Under the pieces are notes generated by a model. It saw nothing but the letters and a program-made list of their open reading frames with translations, was not told the origin of the DNA and did not search any database. Made by a program: the position numbers and the translations under genes. A DNA stretch of 64,000 nt from Epiperipatus broadwayi. Lineage: Eukaryota; Onychophora; Udeonychophora; Euonychophora; Peripatidae. Positions 24,481 through 37,471 of this stretch are shown piece by piece (within the stretch, counting starts at the first letter, position 1; each line of letters opens with the position of its first letter). Location: the NCBI GenBank assembly GCA_028023455.1, contig JAQFVV010012490.1:434001-498000 (forward strand). Reading direction: 5' to 3'.

Positions 24481-27400
24481 ATATAAAAATTTAAATTTAT
24501 ATACAATAAGTCAGTCAAAAACTCTTATTCTATCTGCTGTACAGGGTGCCACCAGGCCATTTAAACCTGGAAAATTTATATAGTATAGGCAGCTACTTCT
24601 TTGTAAGATTCCATTTTTATTTGACCGATATGCCTTAGTCGCTGGCTCATGGAGTAGCTGAGATTTAATGATATAAATTCCCATATTTTTAATAAAATAA
24701 GCCACTGCCATTAATAATCACAAACATTTATTTACGTACATATATAAAATAAATTTGAGCAATAAATTATTTAACATTGCTTTAGGTTTTATTATTATTA
24801 TTTTTAACTTTAAGTTTTGATATCTTGGTAAATTCGCCCAGATAGATATTTTATACAATTTAATAATTTGATAACGTAAATATGCTACATAGATTACACA
24901 TTTATATACTCAATTCTTTCTTTTAACTCCAGGCTACAAGTTCACATCCAAACCAATGACAGCTTATTGATATACTTATGTGATCAATGCAAAAAGAGGA
25001 TGTTAGCATACAAAAAATCATTAAAAAAAAAAGAAAGACCCTCGTCCAATACAGGAATATGCATCTGTTTGGTGAGGTAATCACATTTGGAAAATATATA
25101 TATTAGACATGCTCTGTAATGGGGGATTACAGTCTTGGCTGTCTTACTATCATCACCCAGAGCATAAAGAGATCAATGGCGCAGGGAATACATCTATATT
25201 CATTAGCAACGTGATGGCTACACTTTTGGCCATGCATTCAATTGGGTATAGTGCCCTGATGCTAATGTAGTACAAGGGAATGAGAATCCAATGCACCTCC
25301 CCACATCACACTGACATAAAACACTTGTACATCCATCCACCAGCACCGATTCAACTATGAGACAAATAGTTTGAAATTAACCCACCTAAACGAATAATCT
25401 TATGAATCCATTTTTAAATTATTAGTTTAAAAGAAATTTGATAATTTTGGCTATTAAACAAAACAACAAACCATAAAATAAATTATAACAGAAAAGTGAA
25501 AATGATTGATTAGCAAACTTAATAGATAAATAAAGATAAGAGTTCACTTAGTTATATTTTTTATGAATTAAACACTTATTGAAGAGATATTTAAAAGGTT
25601 CAATTGATAAAAGTTCGTACTTTCTGTGATAGATTTGAAGTCCGTCTTGTTCATGATGCGTCGCACCCATCCAACTGAAGTCCATTTAATATTTCTATCA
25701 TTTCTGGGAAAACTAGTCCATTGTTTGCTACCTTTCAGTAATCATCAATTTGGTGGCCACCTCAGCTGGTGCATAACAGGAAATTAATTCATTGCAAGAC
25801 CCTTATATTTTAGGATCTGCAATGCAGTTCAAGAATCAAGAGTTACTTCATTTTCCAAGTGAATAAAAAGGCTGTCAATAATTTAATATCCCATCTTTTA
25901 TAATTTTATAGCCTCCCTCATCAAAAATTCTCCAGATCAATCACACATGATGTCCTTTGTTCTTATTGGTCCAGATAGTTTCCTTTCTGGCTGTGCCTAG
26001 TTTGGTTGAACAGATTGGGAAACACATAATCTTTATTTTTTTTTTTATCTCTTATCTGACCTTTACATTACAAAGTGGCCAAGGGCTCATTTGCTTTAGA
26101 TTCAATTAATAGAACAATCATTTCCATTCACTAAGATTTAAATATAATTCTTTTAAATAGAAACTAATTAACAATTTGTTTCTATTTTCTTTTATATTAC
26201 TTTTTTTTAACAAAAATACTAATCTTTAGATCTTTACTTTTTTTTTTTTTTTAACTTTCTTTTAAATAATTTTTTTAATAGTTCTCCATCTGTGCTATTA
26301 TATATATGTTAAAATAACTATTTAAATTTTCTTTTCCGTTTTTTAAAAAATCAGTTTTATTTACGATTCATTTCACTCTTTTATTTTAGTTTTAAAATAA
26401 TGTAATGGCATATGAATACAATATGTTACAATACTTAAATATAGTTTAATATTTTTACTACTATAATATTATATAAAAATTATCGGTAACCAAATTATCT
26501 AAATACACAAAAGTGTAATTATAATGTATTTTCCATAATCCAAACTAAACCTAATTCATTTTCTTTTCCTAAGCAAGTGAAATTAACTATGCAAAAAGGT
26601 AGTTTGATGGCAAAATATACTTGATCACCATCATTAATAAACAGAATTGCTTTAATAATCTATTCTTTAATATTTTGATTTACTTCATAAATTTTAATAA
26701 GCAATTTATATAATAGAATGTTGTATTACATAATGAAATAACGGTTATAACTTTGGCAGTTAAGAAGAATATCAATTAATAAATAAGATAAAAAAAAGTC
26801 TGACAATTATTTTTTCTCCTAAGAATGGAGACTAGCATTCCAAATTAACTACAGTATGCACACACAAACAGAAATGGCAAACATCCAACAATAAACCAGA
26901 CTTTCCAAAATTATTTTTAGAATTTCTCTAGTAGACTTTGACTTAATAAATGGTCTAATTATATCAAACAGGATTAACTTCTTCAATAAAATAACAATTT
27001 AACTAAAAGGATTATAAAAATGTTATATATATTATGAATTGTTTTTATTATAACCCTTACAATAATTTTTTTTTTTTTAATACACATACATGCAGAAAGC
27101 AGATTTATTTTTTATAGAAATGGAGATAATTATTCAAGAAGCAGTTGGAAACTAAATAACTAGCTAGTTAATTATTTTAAACTGGTCAATTATACTGTAT
27201 CATTATCAGTAACATATACTCTCTATATAAACACAAACACACAGAAAATGCAATTTTTTTTATAGTAGATGGGAAAAATACTATAACTAATTGCATCATT
27301 TACAGAAAAGATGGATATGATGATGCCAGTTAAAAAACACAAACAATATATTTAAATATGTGCATATAAAAAAATAGAACAAAAATTAAACACACAGAAA

Positions 27401-28159
27401 CAAAAGTAAACAGTCTTAATGCCATGTTATCCAGATATTTTTTTGAAAATAATAATCTTATACACACACAAATCTTTTTTTAAAGTTGTTAAAAATCTCT
27501 CCTCAATATAAATTGCAGTCTTTGCTACAAATCCAAAAATATAAAAACAATTAGTTTCCATCATTTCTACACTCTTTATATATATATGTAAAAGGCATAA
27601 GTGTTTGTATTACTTTTCTTTACTTTTATGCCTTTTTAAAAGCAGTCATCAGTCTACGAGGAAATACAAAACAAAAACAATGTCCTGCATTTCCTTATTA
27701 ATTTCTTTTCTTATTCTTTTAACTTTTCTGACATCAAATATTCAGAAATAAAAAAAACCAAAAAAAAAAAAAACCACACACACATAAAATGAGAATAGCC
27801 TTTGAAAATATAGCATGTTTCAGCATTGGATAGAAGACTTGTTTCAACGGATATACAACACTCCATAAAAGATGGAAAAAAGATACAAAACATTTATGTT
27901 ACTTAAAGAATATTATAAATGAATTAATAAATATTTTAGCAAATCACCAATTTAAAAAAAAAGCATATTATAAAAGCTAATCTATGCTTCAGTTCATTGT
28001 TGCATATGATTACTTTCACTTTTCAAGATGAAAGAGGAATAAGTTCTCAAAGCAATGTCATCAGCATAGATTCATTTTTTGCATCCTATTTCTGAAAAAT
28101 CATTAATAAATATATTAAAGTATATAGGAAAACGAGTTGAAAAACGAGTTCTATGAAGG

Positions 28160-28476
28160 ATTACCATTTAGAATCAAATAAATTTTTATATTGGAAGTAT
28201 CATCATCATCATTATTATTTTCAATCATTATTGATCCATTGCATCTGAAGGTCTCTCCAAGTTTAATCGAATTTATTTGAATATTAGCTTCTTTTCTACA
28301 CAACACATTAGTACATTTCCATTCTTCCATCTCACACATGGTTTCTTTCTAAATCTTTTACAATCTCTTGGAATCTGGTTGAAGATTTCAATTGTTCATT
28401 TATTATCATCTTTTCTAGAAATATGTCCGACCCAGGTCCACTTTAGTCTCTTAATTCTTTTAATGATGTCAGTCTA
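28160..28476 (-). mobile_element. 5'-truncated RTE-like LINE 3' end
   Basis: This is nearly the same sequence as the right edge of the window (63.62-63.88 kb), in the same orientation. It covers the conserved C-terminal segment after the RT domain (..KLGETF..) and a 3' tail of gatgatgatgat type (plus-strand atcatcatcatc). Homology stops at about 28476. Confidence 0.8.
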
Positions 28477-30679
28477 TTGTAAAGTAAATAATGGTTTTAG
28501 ATTTTTAAAAAATAATTTTCTCGATCATAAGCATCAACCTTTATATTATTTTGAAAATCTTTTTCAAAGAGTTTGGTTAAAGAGAGAAATTGATGGAGTA
28601 GTGTCTTATATAGCAACTGATGATGAATTATTATGTCAAACAAATTAGACTTTAGATTCACTAATATCTATGGATTTTTTAAGTTTTAGATGAAAGAAGC
28701 ATTACGAAAAATTTATAGTTTTGCGCTAATAATGATTTTTTTTCTCATTTTCTTAATCACGAGCTTACAACTTGTCTAATGTACAAATTGGTAAACTCAT
28801 CACTATGGAAGGCTGCAATTCTTTAAAGGTATTTCATATTTATCAAAGATATGTAAAAGAAAAGCAACAGGAATTTTGAATAATCTTATAATGTTTAACA
28901 TTTTCATAACTTCTCTTCATCTTTCTTTTCTATCACAATAATTTTTTTTTACAAGTTTGTCAGTCTTTATCAAATTATAAAGCACTCTATATTACTTTTG
29001 TTTCAACCTGAACTTAATTGCTTTTGGAATCCTTGAAATACAAATCTATCGATGGTAATTACTATTTGTTTTTGAAATTATTCGGCAGCAAGAAGTAAAG
29101 GAGCAAAATTTTATTAATATTCCTTTTCAAAATATTTAGTATAGTCAAATTTCAAGAATGAAAAGACTTGGCCGGTAGAGTCTGGTAAAAAGGATTCACT
29201 TATTAATAGATCAACAAGTAATGATGGATATTTTTTTGTTGAGGCAAATATAAATGATAAGTAGCTCGAGTATTCCATTTATTTAAATGAAATTTCCTCT
29301 TTGAATGCCATAATATAAAATGTGTATATTGTTTAATTTTTCGAAATGTTATGAATCTGCTTTAGTCTTAATTGCCAAATCTTAAAATAGTATAGAAAAC
29401 ATAAAATTAAAAAGATAATTTAAGTTTTATCAAAAAGTTTTGTTGATATATTATTTTACTAGAAAACTATAGTATTGGTATTCACGAGAAAATATATTTT
29501 GTTTTTGGATTATCATCATCTAAAAAAAAAAAAGATTCCACACACTATCCAAAACCATCTTCTTCAACTTGTGTTCTTCTCTTCATATATTCACAATTGC
29601 TCTCCTTTTAAAAAATCTATCAACCAGTTTCTTCTGTAATTTCTTTTCCTCTCATCTCCCATTATCCTACCAATTATGGTATCCTGTCTCCAGGTTCATG
29701 CTTATTTTAATTTTCTTTTCTGCTTCTTCATTTTCCATTCTTCTGCCAACATTTCCAAAATTAAAAAATTGTATCTAAAATGCTTCAGTACTAAAGAAGT
29801 TATTAAAATGTAAATATGATAAAGATGGGTTGTCAATGCAATAGAATAAGACACAACAAAATAATTTAATAATCAAAATTAGATATTAAGCTGATTACGA
29901 AGTAAAACTTTTATTAAAAACTACTATTATATTTGAATTTATTAACTGCAAAATTCAATTGTTTTAACAACCTAGAAATATATATATATATATTTCCAAA
30001 AATGCTAATATTAACATCTATGTTTGCCTAATACAGTATAGAATTATAAGCAGGCCTAATACTTAATTATCATTTGACAATGATTGCCATCCACCAAAAG
30101 ATTTAATTTAGCATGTCTATATTTAGAATTACATTATAAATTTTACTAAGCCCTTTACAGTAATTGTTCGGTATTCTGCAGAATAATAAAGTAGCAATAG
30201 TCCACTAATAAAATGTAATCCCATGATCAGCTACAAATTAAACCAAATGACACATTGAACACAACATTTTACTTCAATTATCCAAATTGAGCTTTTTTTT
30301 TTTACTTTTCTTAAAGAAAAGAGATCCTTTAGCTTGAGTCCTCCATTCTCACCATTGCATTAAACTACATAAAATTCCCTTATAACAATTTCAAACAGCT
30401 TTTAACAAAAAATATAATAACTCTATTTATTATAATACAAATAACATTCTCTTAGTATCAGCTAACCTTTTTTTTAAAAAAAAATAATTCAAAAGCATAT
30501 TAATAAGATACAAACATTTTGCAAACAATATTACCTAACTGATAATAGAAAGACTATAAATTATTATAACAATTTACAATTGAAAATCAGAATTAAAATA
30601 TATATATATTTAAAAAGTATAATACTCCCTTCCCTCAATACTAATCAAAATTAATACTTAATTTTCATTGCATCAAATT

Positions 30680-31087
30680 AAAAACCTTCAACAGATACGC
30701 TTTAAACATGCTTATGTGACAGCCAATCAGATGCAATAATGACAGCACATGGACCTCTCAATTCTCAAACACAAGTCAGAACTATAAGAAAAAGATGGGA
30801 CCCACCTTCTTCTATGCCTCAATTTATATATAAATAAGGCAGACTCAAGCATTTTGAACTAAGAGTATCAAGCTTATATACTTTCACATTTAATTCACTA
30901 AATATTATATATAAATAAACAATGCAAAATCTCACATTATTACAATGTTATCTGTTTGCGCTTAATGAATTTGATATATTTGCATTTATTAATATCATTT
31001 CATTAGATTTAAAAAATTGCTTTGTAGTAAATTGAAAGATTTTGCAGTCACATTAGCATGTTTAAAGCGTATCTGTTGAAGGTTTTT
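30680..31087. repeat. MITE-like element with perfect 33-bp inverted ends
   Basis: The left end, aaaaaccttcaacagatacg onward (30680-30712), is the exact reverse complement of 31055-31087. A direct duplication of about 50 bp (tcacattattacaatgttat...; about 30932-30982 and 31092-31143) crosses the right boundary, so the structure has been rearranged after insertion. Confidence 0.8.
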
Positions 31088-31234
31088 AGCTTTCACATTA
31101 TTACAATGTTATCTGTTTGCGCTTAATAAATTTGATATATTGCATCAAATTAAAACTTCAATTTTTTTAATAAACATGCTATAAATATTTATGACATAAA
31201 TTTAAAAGCACCACCTCTTCTTTCTGATTGTATA

Positions 31235-31830
31235 TATATATGTGAGAGAGGGTGATCTCAACTAATGAGTGCTGGTTTAGCACAAAATACTCATATTGCA
31301 GATCATTTATCTTTTTCATATGTATGTGGTTATGTGTATCAGTTGTATAAGATAGATGTAGGTAACTTGAAAGTTCGAGTTCAAGTATCTTATAATTACA
31401 TTGTTTAGTATAGCATATTCAGCCTATCCCTCTTCTGTATAATTAAATGGACATATTAAGGTCCTATGTGAGGGGTTAGACTGACTTAAAGTCAACATGG
31501 GTATGACAATAATATTGGCATCAACAAGGATTTTGAGCAATCCATCTTCAGATTTTCAATGAAATGGATGGATGAAGAGTTGGAGAGTGGAGAAGACTGA
31601 AGCTTGTCCATTAAAGTTTGAAGATTTGCTATCTTGATATAAACTGAGCATTGATTGTATATATATATGTGTTAGAGATGGTGATCTGGACTAACTGATG
31701 AGTGCTGGTTTAGCATAAAATACGGATATTGGAGATCATTTATCTTTTTCACATGTATGTGGTCATGTGCATCAGTTGTATAAGATAGATGGGATAGATG
31801 TAAGTAGCTTGAAAGTTCAAGTCTCATAAT
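31235..31830 (-). repeat. Two tandem units of the fold-back family
   Basis: Two head-to-tail copies of the unit found at 1.34-2.35 and 60.6-62.15 kb, both reading gatctgga/aactaatgagtgctggtttagca...cttttcaYatgtatgtggtYatgtg. One begins near 31235 and the other near 31640. No protein frame of note. Confidence 0.75.
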
Positions 31831-33315
31831 TATTCTAAGATAAAAAATAAATAAATAAATAAACAAAACACTTAAAATTTTTACACTGGACTAATTAATT
31901 TAAATAAAGAAAAGAAAATATGATTGATAGTTTTCAAAAAAAACATTTTAATCAGATTTCCTCTCATTTAATTTTCTTTCTCATACATGCTTTTAACTTT
32001 AAATATTTATTCTTTTTATAATTCAACAACAAAAAACCCCAGTAACTATAAACATTTAAAATAAACTCAATAAATTTTAAACAGGTGTAGTATATATTAT
32101 TTAAGAGCATATTTTCTTTCTTACAAAGAAAAATATATATTTTTTAAATTTCACAAATTTCTTTGCAAACTTTTTGTTCCTTTATTATTTTAAAAGCAAA
32201 ACACTCTTATACCTTTACTATATCCTGTACACTTTTAATTATTTAATATCTTCTTTTTTATTATATATATGGCATTCAGAATGCTTAACAATAGATTATC
32301 TAAAAAAATTTATTCAGTAAGATTTCTCATTGCTAAACCGATTTAAGTTGACTACCAAGTGAATAAAATAGAAGTAAAACTAACAAAATTTGATAAATTA
32401 TAATGTTAGTTAATCTAAAATGAATAGAACAGAGGAGATTGAATTTTATGCACACAGAAAATTATACAAAGAACTAATAAGTTTAAAAACAGTTTACCCA
32501 AGAATGAATTAAAATTGCAATAGAAAACAGAGAAATTCAAAGGGCAACATTAGAGTTAAATGTATCTTATTGCTTTAAATCACACACACAAAAAAAACCC
32601 CTTTGATAATACTAATTGGAACATTATTACTTTTGCTGCACAATTTGTTTTGCAGATAATAAATTTTTTACAGATAAGAATTAGACAAAGTTAATTGTCT
32701 TTTATAACTAAAATATATGAATGATAGTTAAAAAAAAAAACCGAATATAAAATATACTATATAAAAAATATGAAAAACATGTAGTTTTAGAATGTAATAA
32801 AAAAAAAAGTTTAATTACAGCAACAAAAAACAAACCAATTCATCAAAAATTTGAGAAGTCGCATCGTTAACAATTAGTAATGATGCTTAATGTTTTTGGG
32901 GAATAAGCTAAATAAAAAGACTAGAAATGCTGAATTGAAAAAAATAATTTCTGGATATTGCAGTAAGAACCTGGATGCAAAAATTATATCATTGGAGTCA
33001 TGTTATGATTATGACTAACTTTTGACCAAAAAGAAAAAGGTATTAGAGAGATGTCTAGAAATCACAAAAAGCAAATAAACAAACAAAGAGACTAATTTTG
33101 CAAATAGTAAAAATAAAACTATATTTAAGATCATGGAAGTATTTACAAACAAAAATATTTCCCCTTTCCTTTTTATTAAACAACACATAACTTGAGAATT
33201 TTCCTGGTAATAAAATATATTTTTAAAATAACAATTTCACCCTACTTTCAAAGTCTTTTATTTATATTTATATAGTGCAATGTTTTTAAAGATTATAACG
33301 TAGCTTACACTACAG

Positions 33316-33657
33316 CACATGCGCTTTACAGATGGAACGCTATTTATAATGAATATTCTCCTTTCCAAACACAAGATAAAGTCTTTTTAAAAGATAGAAT
33401 GGATTTACTCTATCTTTTTCACCCAAGCTATATGTATAGGCCAATCTGAAGCATTTGGAACTGAGAGTGTGAAGATTTAATTAATCACTTTAAATTATTT
33501 ATCGTATGATTTTTGTTAATGATACTTTAGATTGGCCCATACATATAGCTTGGATGAAAAAGAGTGGATCCATTCTATCTTTTAAAAAAAACTTTATCTT
33601 GTGTTTGGAAAGGAGAGTATTTGTTATAAATAGCATTCTATCTGTAGAGCACATGTG
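33316..33657. repeat. Palindromic MITE-like element (about 340 bp)
   Basis: The left arm (33316-33450) and right arm (33533-33657) are near reverse complements: cacatgcgctttacagatgg ... ccaagctatatgtataggcc against ggcccatacatatagcttgg ... catctgtagagcacatgtg. The centre is about 80 bp. One arm resembles the units at 4.24-4.84 kb. Confidence 0.85.
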
Positions 33658-36467
33658 TCATGGTTTCTTTCCATTTCCATGCTAGTATTTTTCAGAATTA
33701 TAAATTACATTTTTTTTTTTCATAATGTACAATTCATTTCTAATTTTATATTTTAATCAATTTTCATGTATTCATGCAAGTCAAACTTATAAATTTGACA
33801 GTAAACTTACTAATGGCATAATTATAGTGAAAGTTAGAAAACAAAATACAGTATTTGATATTTTTCTTTTAAACTGAATGCAAAAGGGGAAGGAGAAATA
33901 TTTGTTATTGTTTATTTATTTGACATAAAGTTTTAATATTTCTGTTTATATTTTTAAAATATATATATACTGTATAGTAAAATATTACTGGAAGGTAGCA
34001 TCAAACATTATTCCTTTTAAAACCTGACTCCCTTTATCACAAATGTGATCCTATGTGATTTTTCTCAATCATTTCCTGTTCAAGGTAAAAACATGTATAA
34101 AAACCTTTAACAATGAATTAAGACGTGGCATATAAAGCTAATTAAATTTGATTAGGAGAAGTTTGATCTTAAGTTATAAAGTAAAACAATATTTTAGTGT
34201 ATTTTGGATTTGTACATTTTTTGAATTTCAAGGATATTTACCCCCCCCCCCTCCCAAAGTCCCCTTTCATGTAGAACCAAATTCTGCTAAAAATGTAAAC
34301 AAACATTAATTGTTGCTGATTGCATGCATACTCAATTGATTGAGTCACTATCACACACTAAAATAAACAAGATGCTAATGGATATTTTATTTTTGTACTA
34401 ATAAAAATTGTTTGAAAAAATAAAATGTAAAAATAATATTTTTTTTTTTCATAAAAAAAAAAAAAAAATATGAAAAATAATATATTTAATTTATCTAAAT
34501 AACAAAAATGATTAAAAGTCATACATTTCATAATGAAAATAATTTGTTTAGAAAACAAATGTAAAATTAATATGCTTAATTAATGAACAAAAAATCATTG
34601 AAAAATATATTAAGTGTAATTAATGTAAACCCTCAGAAAAATATTAAAATATTAATAAAAGCAAACAACTGACCACTAGATTGTGTTGAGCAAAAAATAC
34701 CAATGCTCTCTCTCTCTCTTTATTACATATCATCAAAATTTTTCGAAAACATTTTGGTAAAAATGATATGAATAATCAAAGTAATAGTTGCTGATCGAAA
34801 AAAAACAAAGCTAGGGAATGTGATTAAGCAAAATGTCATGAGTTCTGTTATAGCATTAACTAGTGGAGTGGTGTAAATTACAGTATAATGTATGTCTTTG
34901 CCTAAATGCATTTTTTGATATATACATTATTCATTTTATCTGATTTGTGGAGTGTCGTCTGCATTGGTAATTAAACTTCTCTCTGAATGTATATTAATCA
35001 CAATTAATGAAAATATTTTTTTTTTTTTGGTCATTTTCATTTACCATTGATAATTTAATTTGATTTGTTATATTATATTATTATCATGTCACCCCCCCTC
35101 CCCCAAATAATGATTATTTTCATTAGATAAAAAAATCTGATCAATCAGCTTTCTTTGTTTAATTAGCTGTGAAGATGGTGATTCTCTGGACAGACTTCAA
35201 AACATATACTTATTTTTATATTAAAGCAATTTTTATTATAGCAGTTTTTCATACAAAAAAAACAACAACAACAACAACCAAATAGATCAACTGGAATTAT
35301 TAATTTATAAGTATTTACTGAGTTTTTATTTTCTTTAACTTCATTTGAAATACTTACGAGAGAGTGCAAGTCTCTCAGCGCTTGTGATTATTAATAGCCA
35401 ATCAGATCGTAAATACTGGGACAACGATTTAACAAGAAAAGAGTGGTAACCACTCTTAACTTTACTTGTCTGTCTATATATCCAAGCCAGTCCAAAGTAC
35501 TTATATCTGAAAGTGTGAATATTAAATACCTTCACACACTACTCACTGACTTCAAATTACAAACATACAGCATGAAATCTTTAGATTCACTATGCAGTAG
35601 ATTATCGATGTTATAAATTGCAGAAATATATGTAAGTATTTCAAATCATCTGCGCTTTGAAAATAAATATTATTTAACTTCATTTGAAAATATGTATATA
35701 AACTACTGTTTTTGTTGTAAAAAGTTAAAGATCACAGTTGAAATTTGCTTTCAATAGCAAATTTTCAGATTGCTGGTATTTTCTACCTATAGTTTTGAAA
35801 AATACATTCAGTGAAAAAAGCAGAAATTTAATAATTGATGCATAGAATGTAAAGTTGCTAAAAAAAAAAAAAAAATCTAATAAAATGAGTACCTAAATAG
35901 TTTTCATGACAGAAATAATTCTAAAAACTACAGATGAGAAATCAGCAAAGGACTATAATTGAAACATCAATTGAATTACTCTAGATTTTGAGTTAGAAAG
36001 AAGGTTGTGCAAAATTAATATTTATAATATAAATCAAGGGATACTGATTAGATAGATGCATTGTATCTTTATAGCAAAATAATTTGTATTTAAAAATAAA
36101 ATAAAATAGAGAAACAGATACAATAGAAGAATTGAGTGTTTAATGAGAAATATATTGAAATAAACAGTAATATATGCTAAAATTTGTTTCTTGACTTTAA
36201 TGAAAGATTATTAATCTGTTCACAAATACAAAAAATATAAGATTTTTTAATAGTCAGTTTATAAAGCAAATATATAAGATAGAGTAAATATGTCTATCTT
36301 GTTTTTTGTTTAATATTTATTTAAATGAATTTCTTAAAAAGAATGTTTTTGATAAGGATAGATTTAACATAGAATAAAAAATTTCCTTGCACAATTTTTT
36401 TGATGTTAGATAGTGTTTGTAGATTGTGAAAATAAATTTAACAAAATGCTAATTAAGTAATGACTAT

Positions 36468-36530
36468 TTTTTTTTTTAAGTGTCATAGCATCGGCCAGGA
36501 TGAGAACCCGGAACTCGGGCGGTTGCCCAC
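36468..36530 (-). mobile_element. Truncated copy of the same SINE
   Basis: On the minus strand a B-box-like gggttctcatcc is followed by ggccgatgctatgacactt and an A-run, matching the 3' half of the SINE at 50877-50983. The 5' half is missing or too diverged. It stands out from the surrounding AT-rich DNA. Confidence 0.6.
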
Positions 36531-37471
36531 ATTTTAGAGCAAATTAATGAAAGTAAGTAACTTGATGAAAGGTATCTTTTAATAAGGATAATAAATTATT
36601 TTCAGCTGCTCAAGTTGAAATTAAAAAATGACTTGATAAATATTTTATTTGGAAGTGGTTTTTTTAATAGAACAGATTTGAAAAAATGGAAAAAGATAAG
36701 GTGAGAAAGATAAGTTTAAATAAATGCAAAGTTTACTTACTGAAGAGGTTATAAAATAGAGAAAATGAACACATAAATTAGAAGAACAAAATTATGAATA
36801 ATATGTTAGAAGAATTTACATACATTTAGAAATGCAGAAGACATTTGAGAATGTAAAAGAAAAGTACTTATATGTTAAGATTATACCAACGAATAAAAAA
36901 AAACTTGGAGAGTACATGGACGGGATTTGCATTTTAAGCAGATAAACTAAATGTCAATGTAAAAACATGTGGCATTACAGTTATTTGTAAACTTAATCAA
37001 TCAAATAATAATACACTTTAAAATGAATATAAAAACTAGGTTTTTATTATAGATTGAAGATTAATAGATTAGAATTTGATTCTAATTAGATAATAAATAT
37101 AAATTAAATACCCAGGGGATCATCTAGTTTTAAACTGAAAAATTATTTATAAATTTAATTACTAAATGTTTGCTAATTGTTTAATAAGAAAAAATACAAG
37201 TAGTACATTATTAAATAATAATTAATAGATAAGTTATTTTACTAAAACTTCACTGACAGAATTATAAAAGTAACCAAGCATTACTGATTAACAAATTTAT
37301 TATTCCAATATACATACTGTTTAATCAAATCATATCCTTAATTTTTTTTTGTTTTAAAATTGTGACTTAAATTCAATTTTTCCATTGTGCAATTATTTGT
37401 TATTAAAAAAGCAACTTCATACTCAGTGGTAAACTTATATATATATAATACAAATGCTAAATGATTTAGAA

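Larger units (their letters stand above)
21862..30679. other. AT-rich sequence upstream of the first reticulon exon seen
   Basis: Apart from the elements listed separately (23.48, 24.15 and 28.16 kb), two blocks stand out as GC-richer and non-repetitive within the window: 25.06-25.33 kb and 25.62-26.02 kb. I cannot assign either. Degenerate repetition of a tttccaa(g/a).aa..a motif runs from about 22.54 to 23.08 kb. No other gene is supported. Confidence 0.5.
31831..37471. other. AT-rich sequence, mostly unassigned
   Basis: Contains the palindromic element at 33.3 kb and the SINE fragment at 36.47 kb. A GC-richer stretch at about 35.35-35.54 kb loosely recalls the MITE-like family at 30.68 kb (agccaatcagat). 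A C-run lies at about 34.24 kb and another at about 35.09 kb. No coding exon supported. Confidence 0.55.

Noticed and set aside
28277-28648. 123-codon plus-strand open frame, the longest in the window
   Set aside because: The first part is antisense of a LINE 3' end and the second runs into AT-rich DNA. No splice or start context supports it.
36480-36530. Possible tRNA gene (GC-rich with a B-box)
   Set aside because: Only the 3' half is present, and the tail and A-run match the SINE at 50.88 kb, so it is a SINE fragment.
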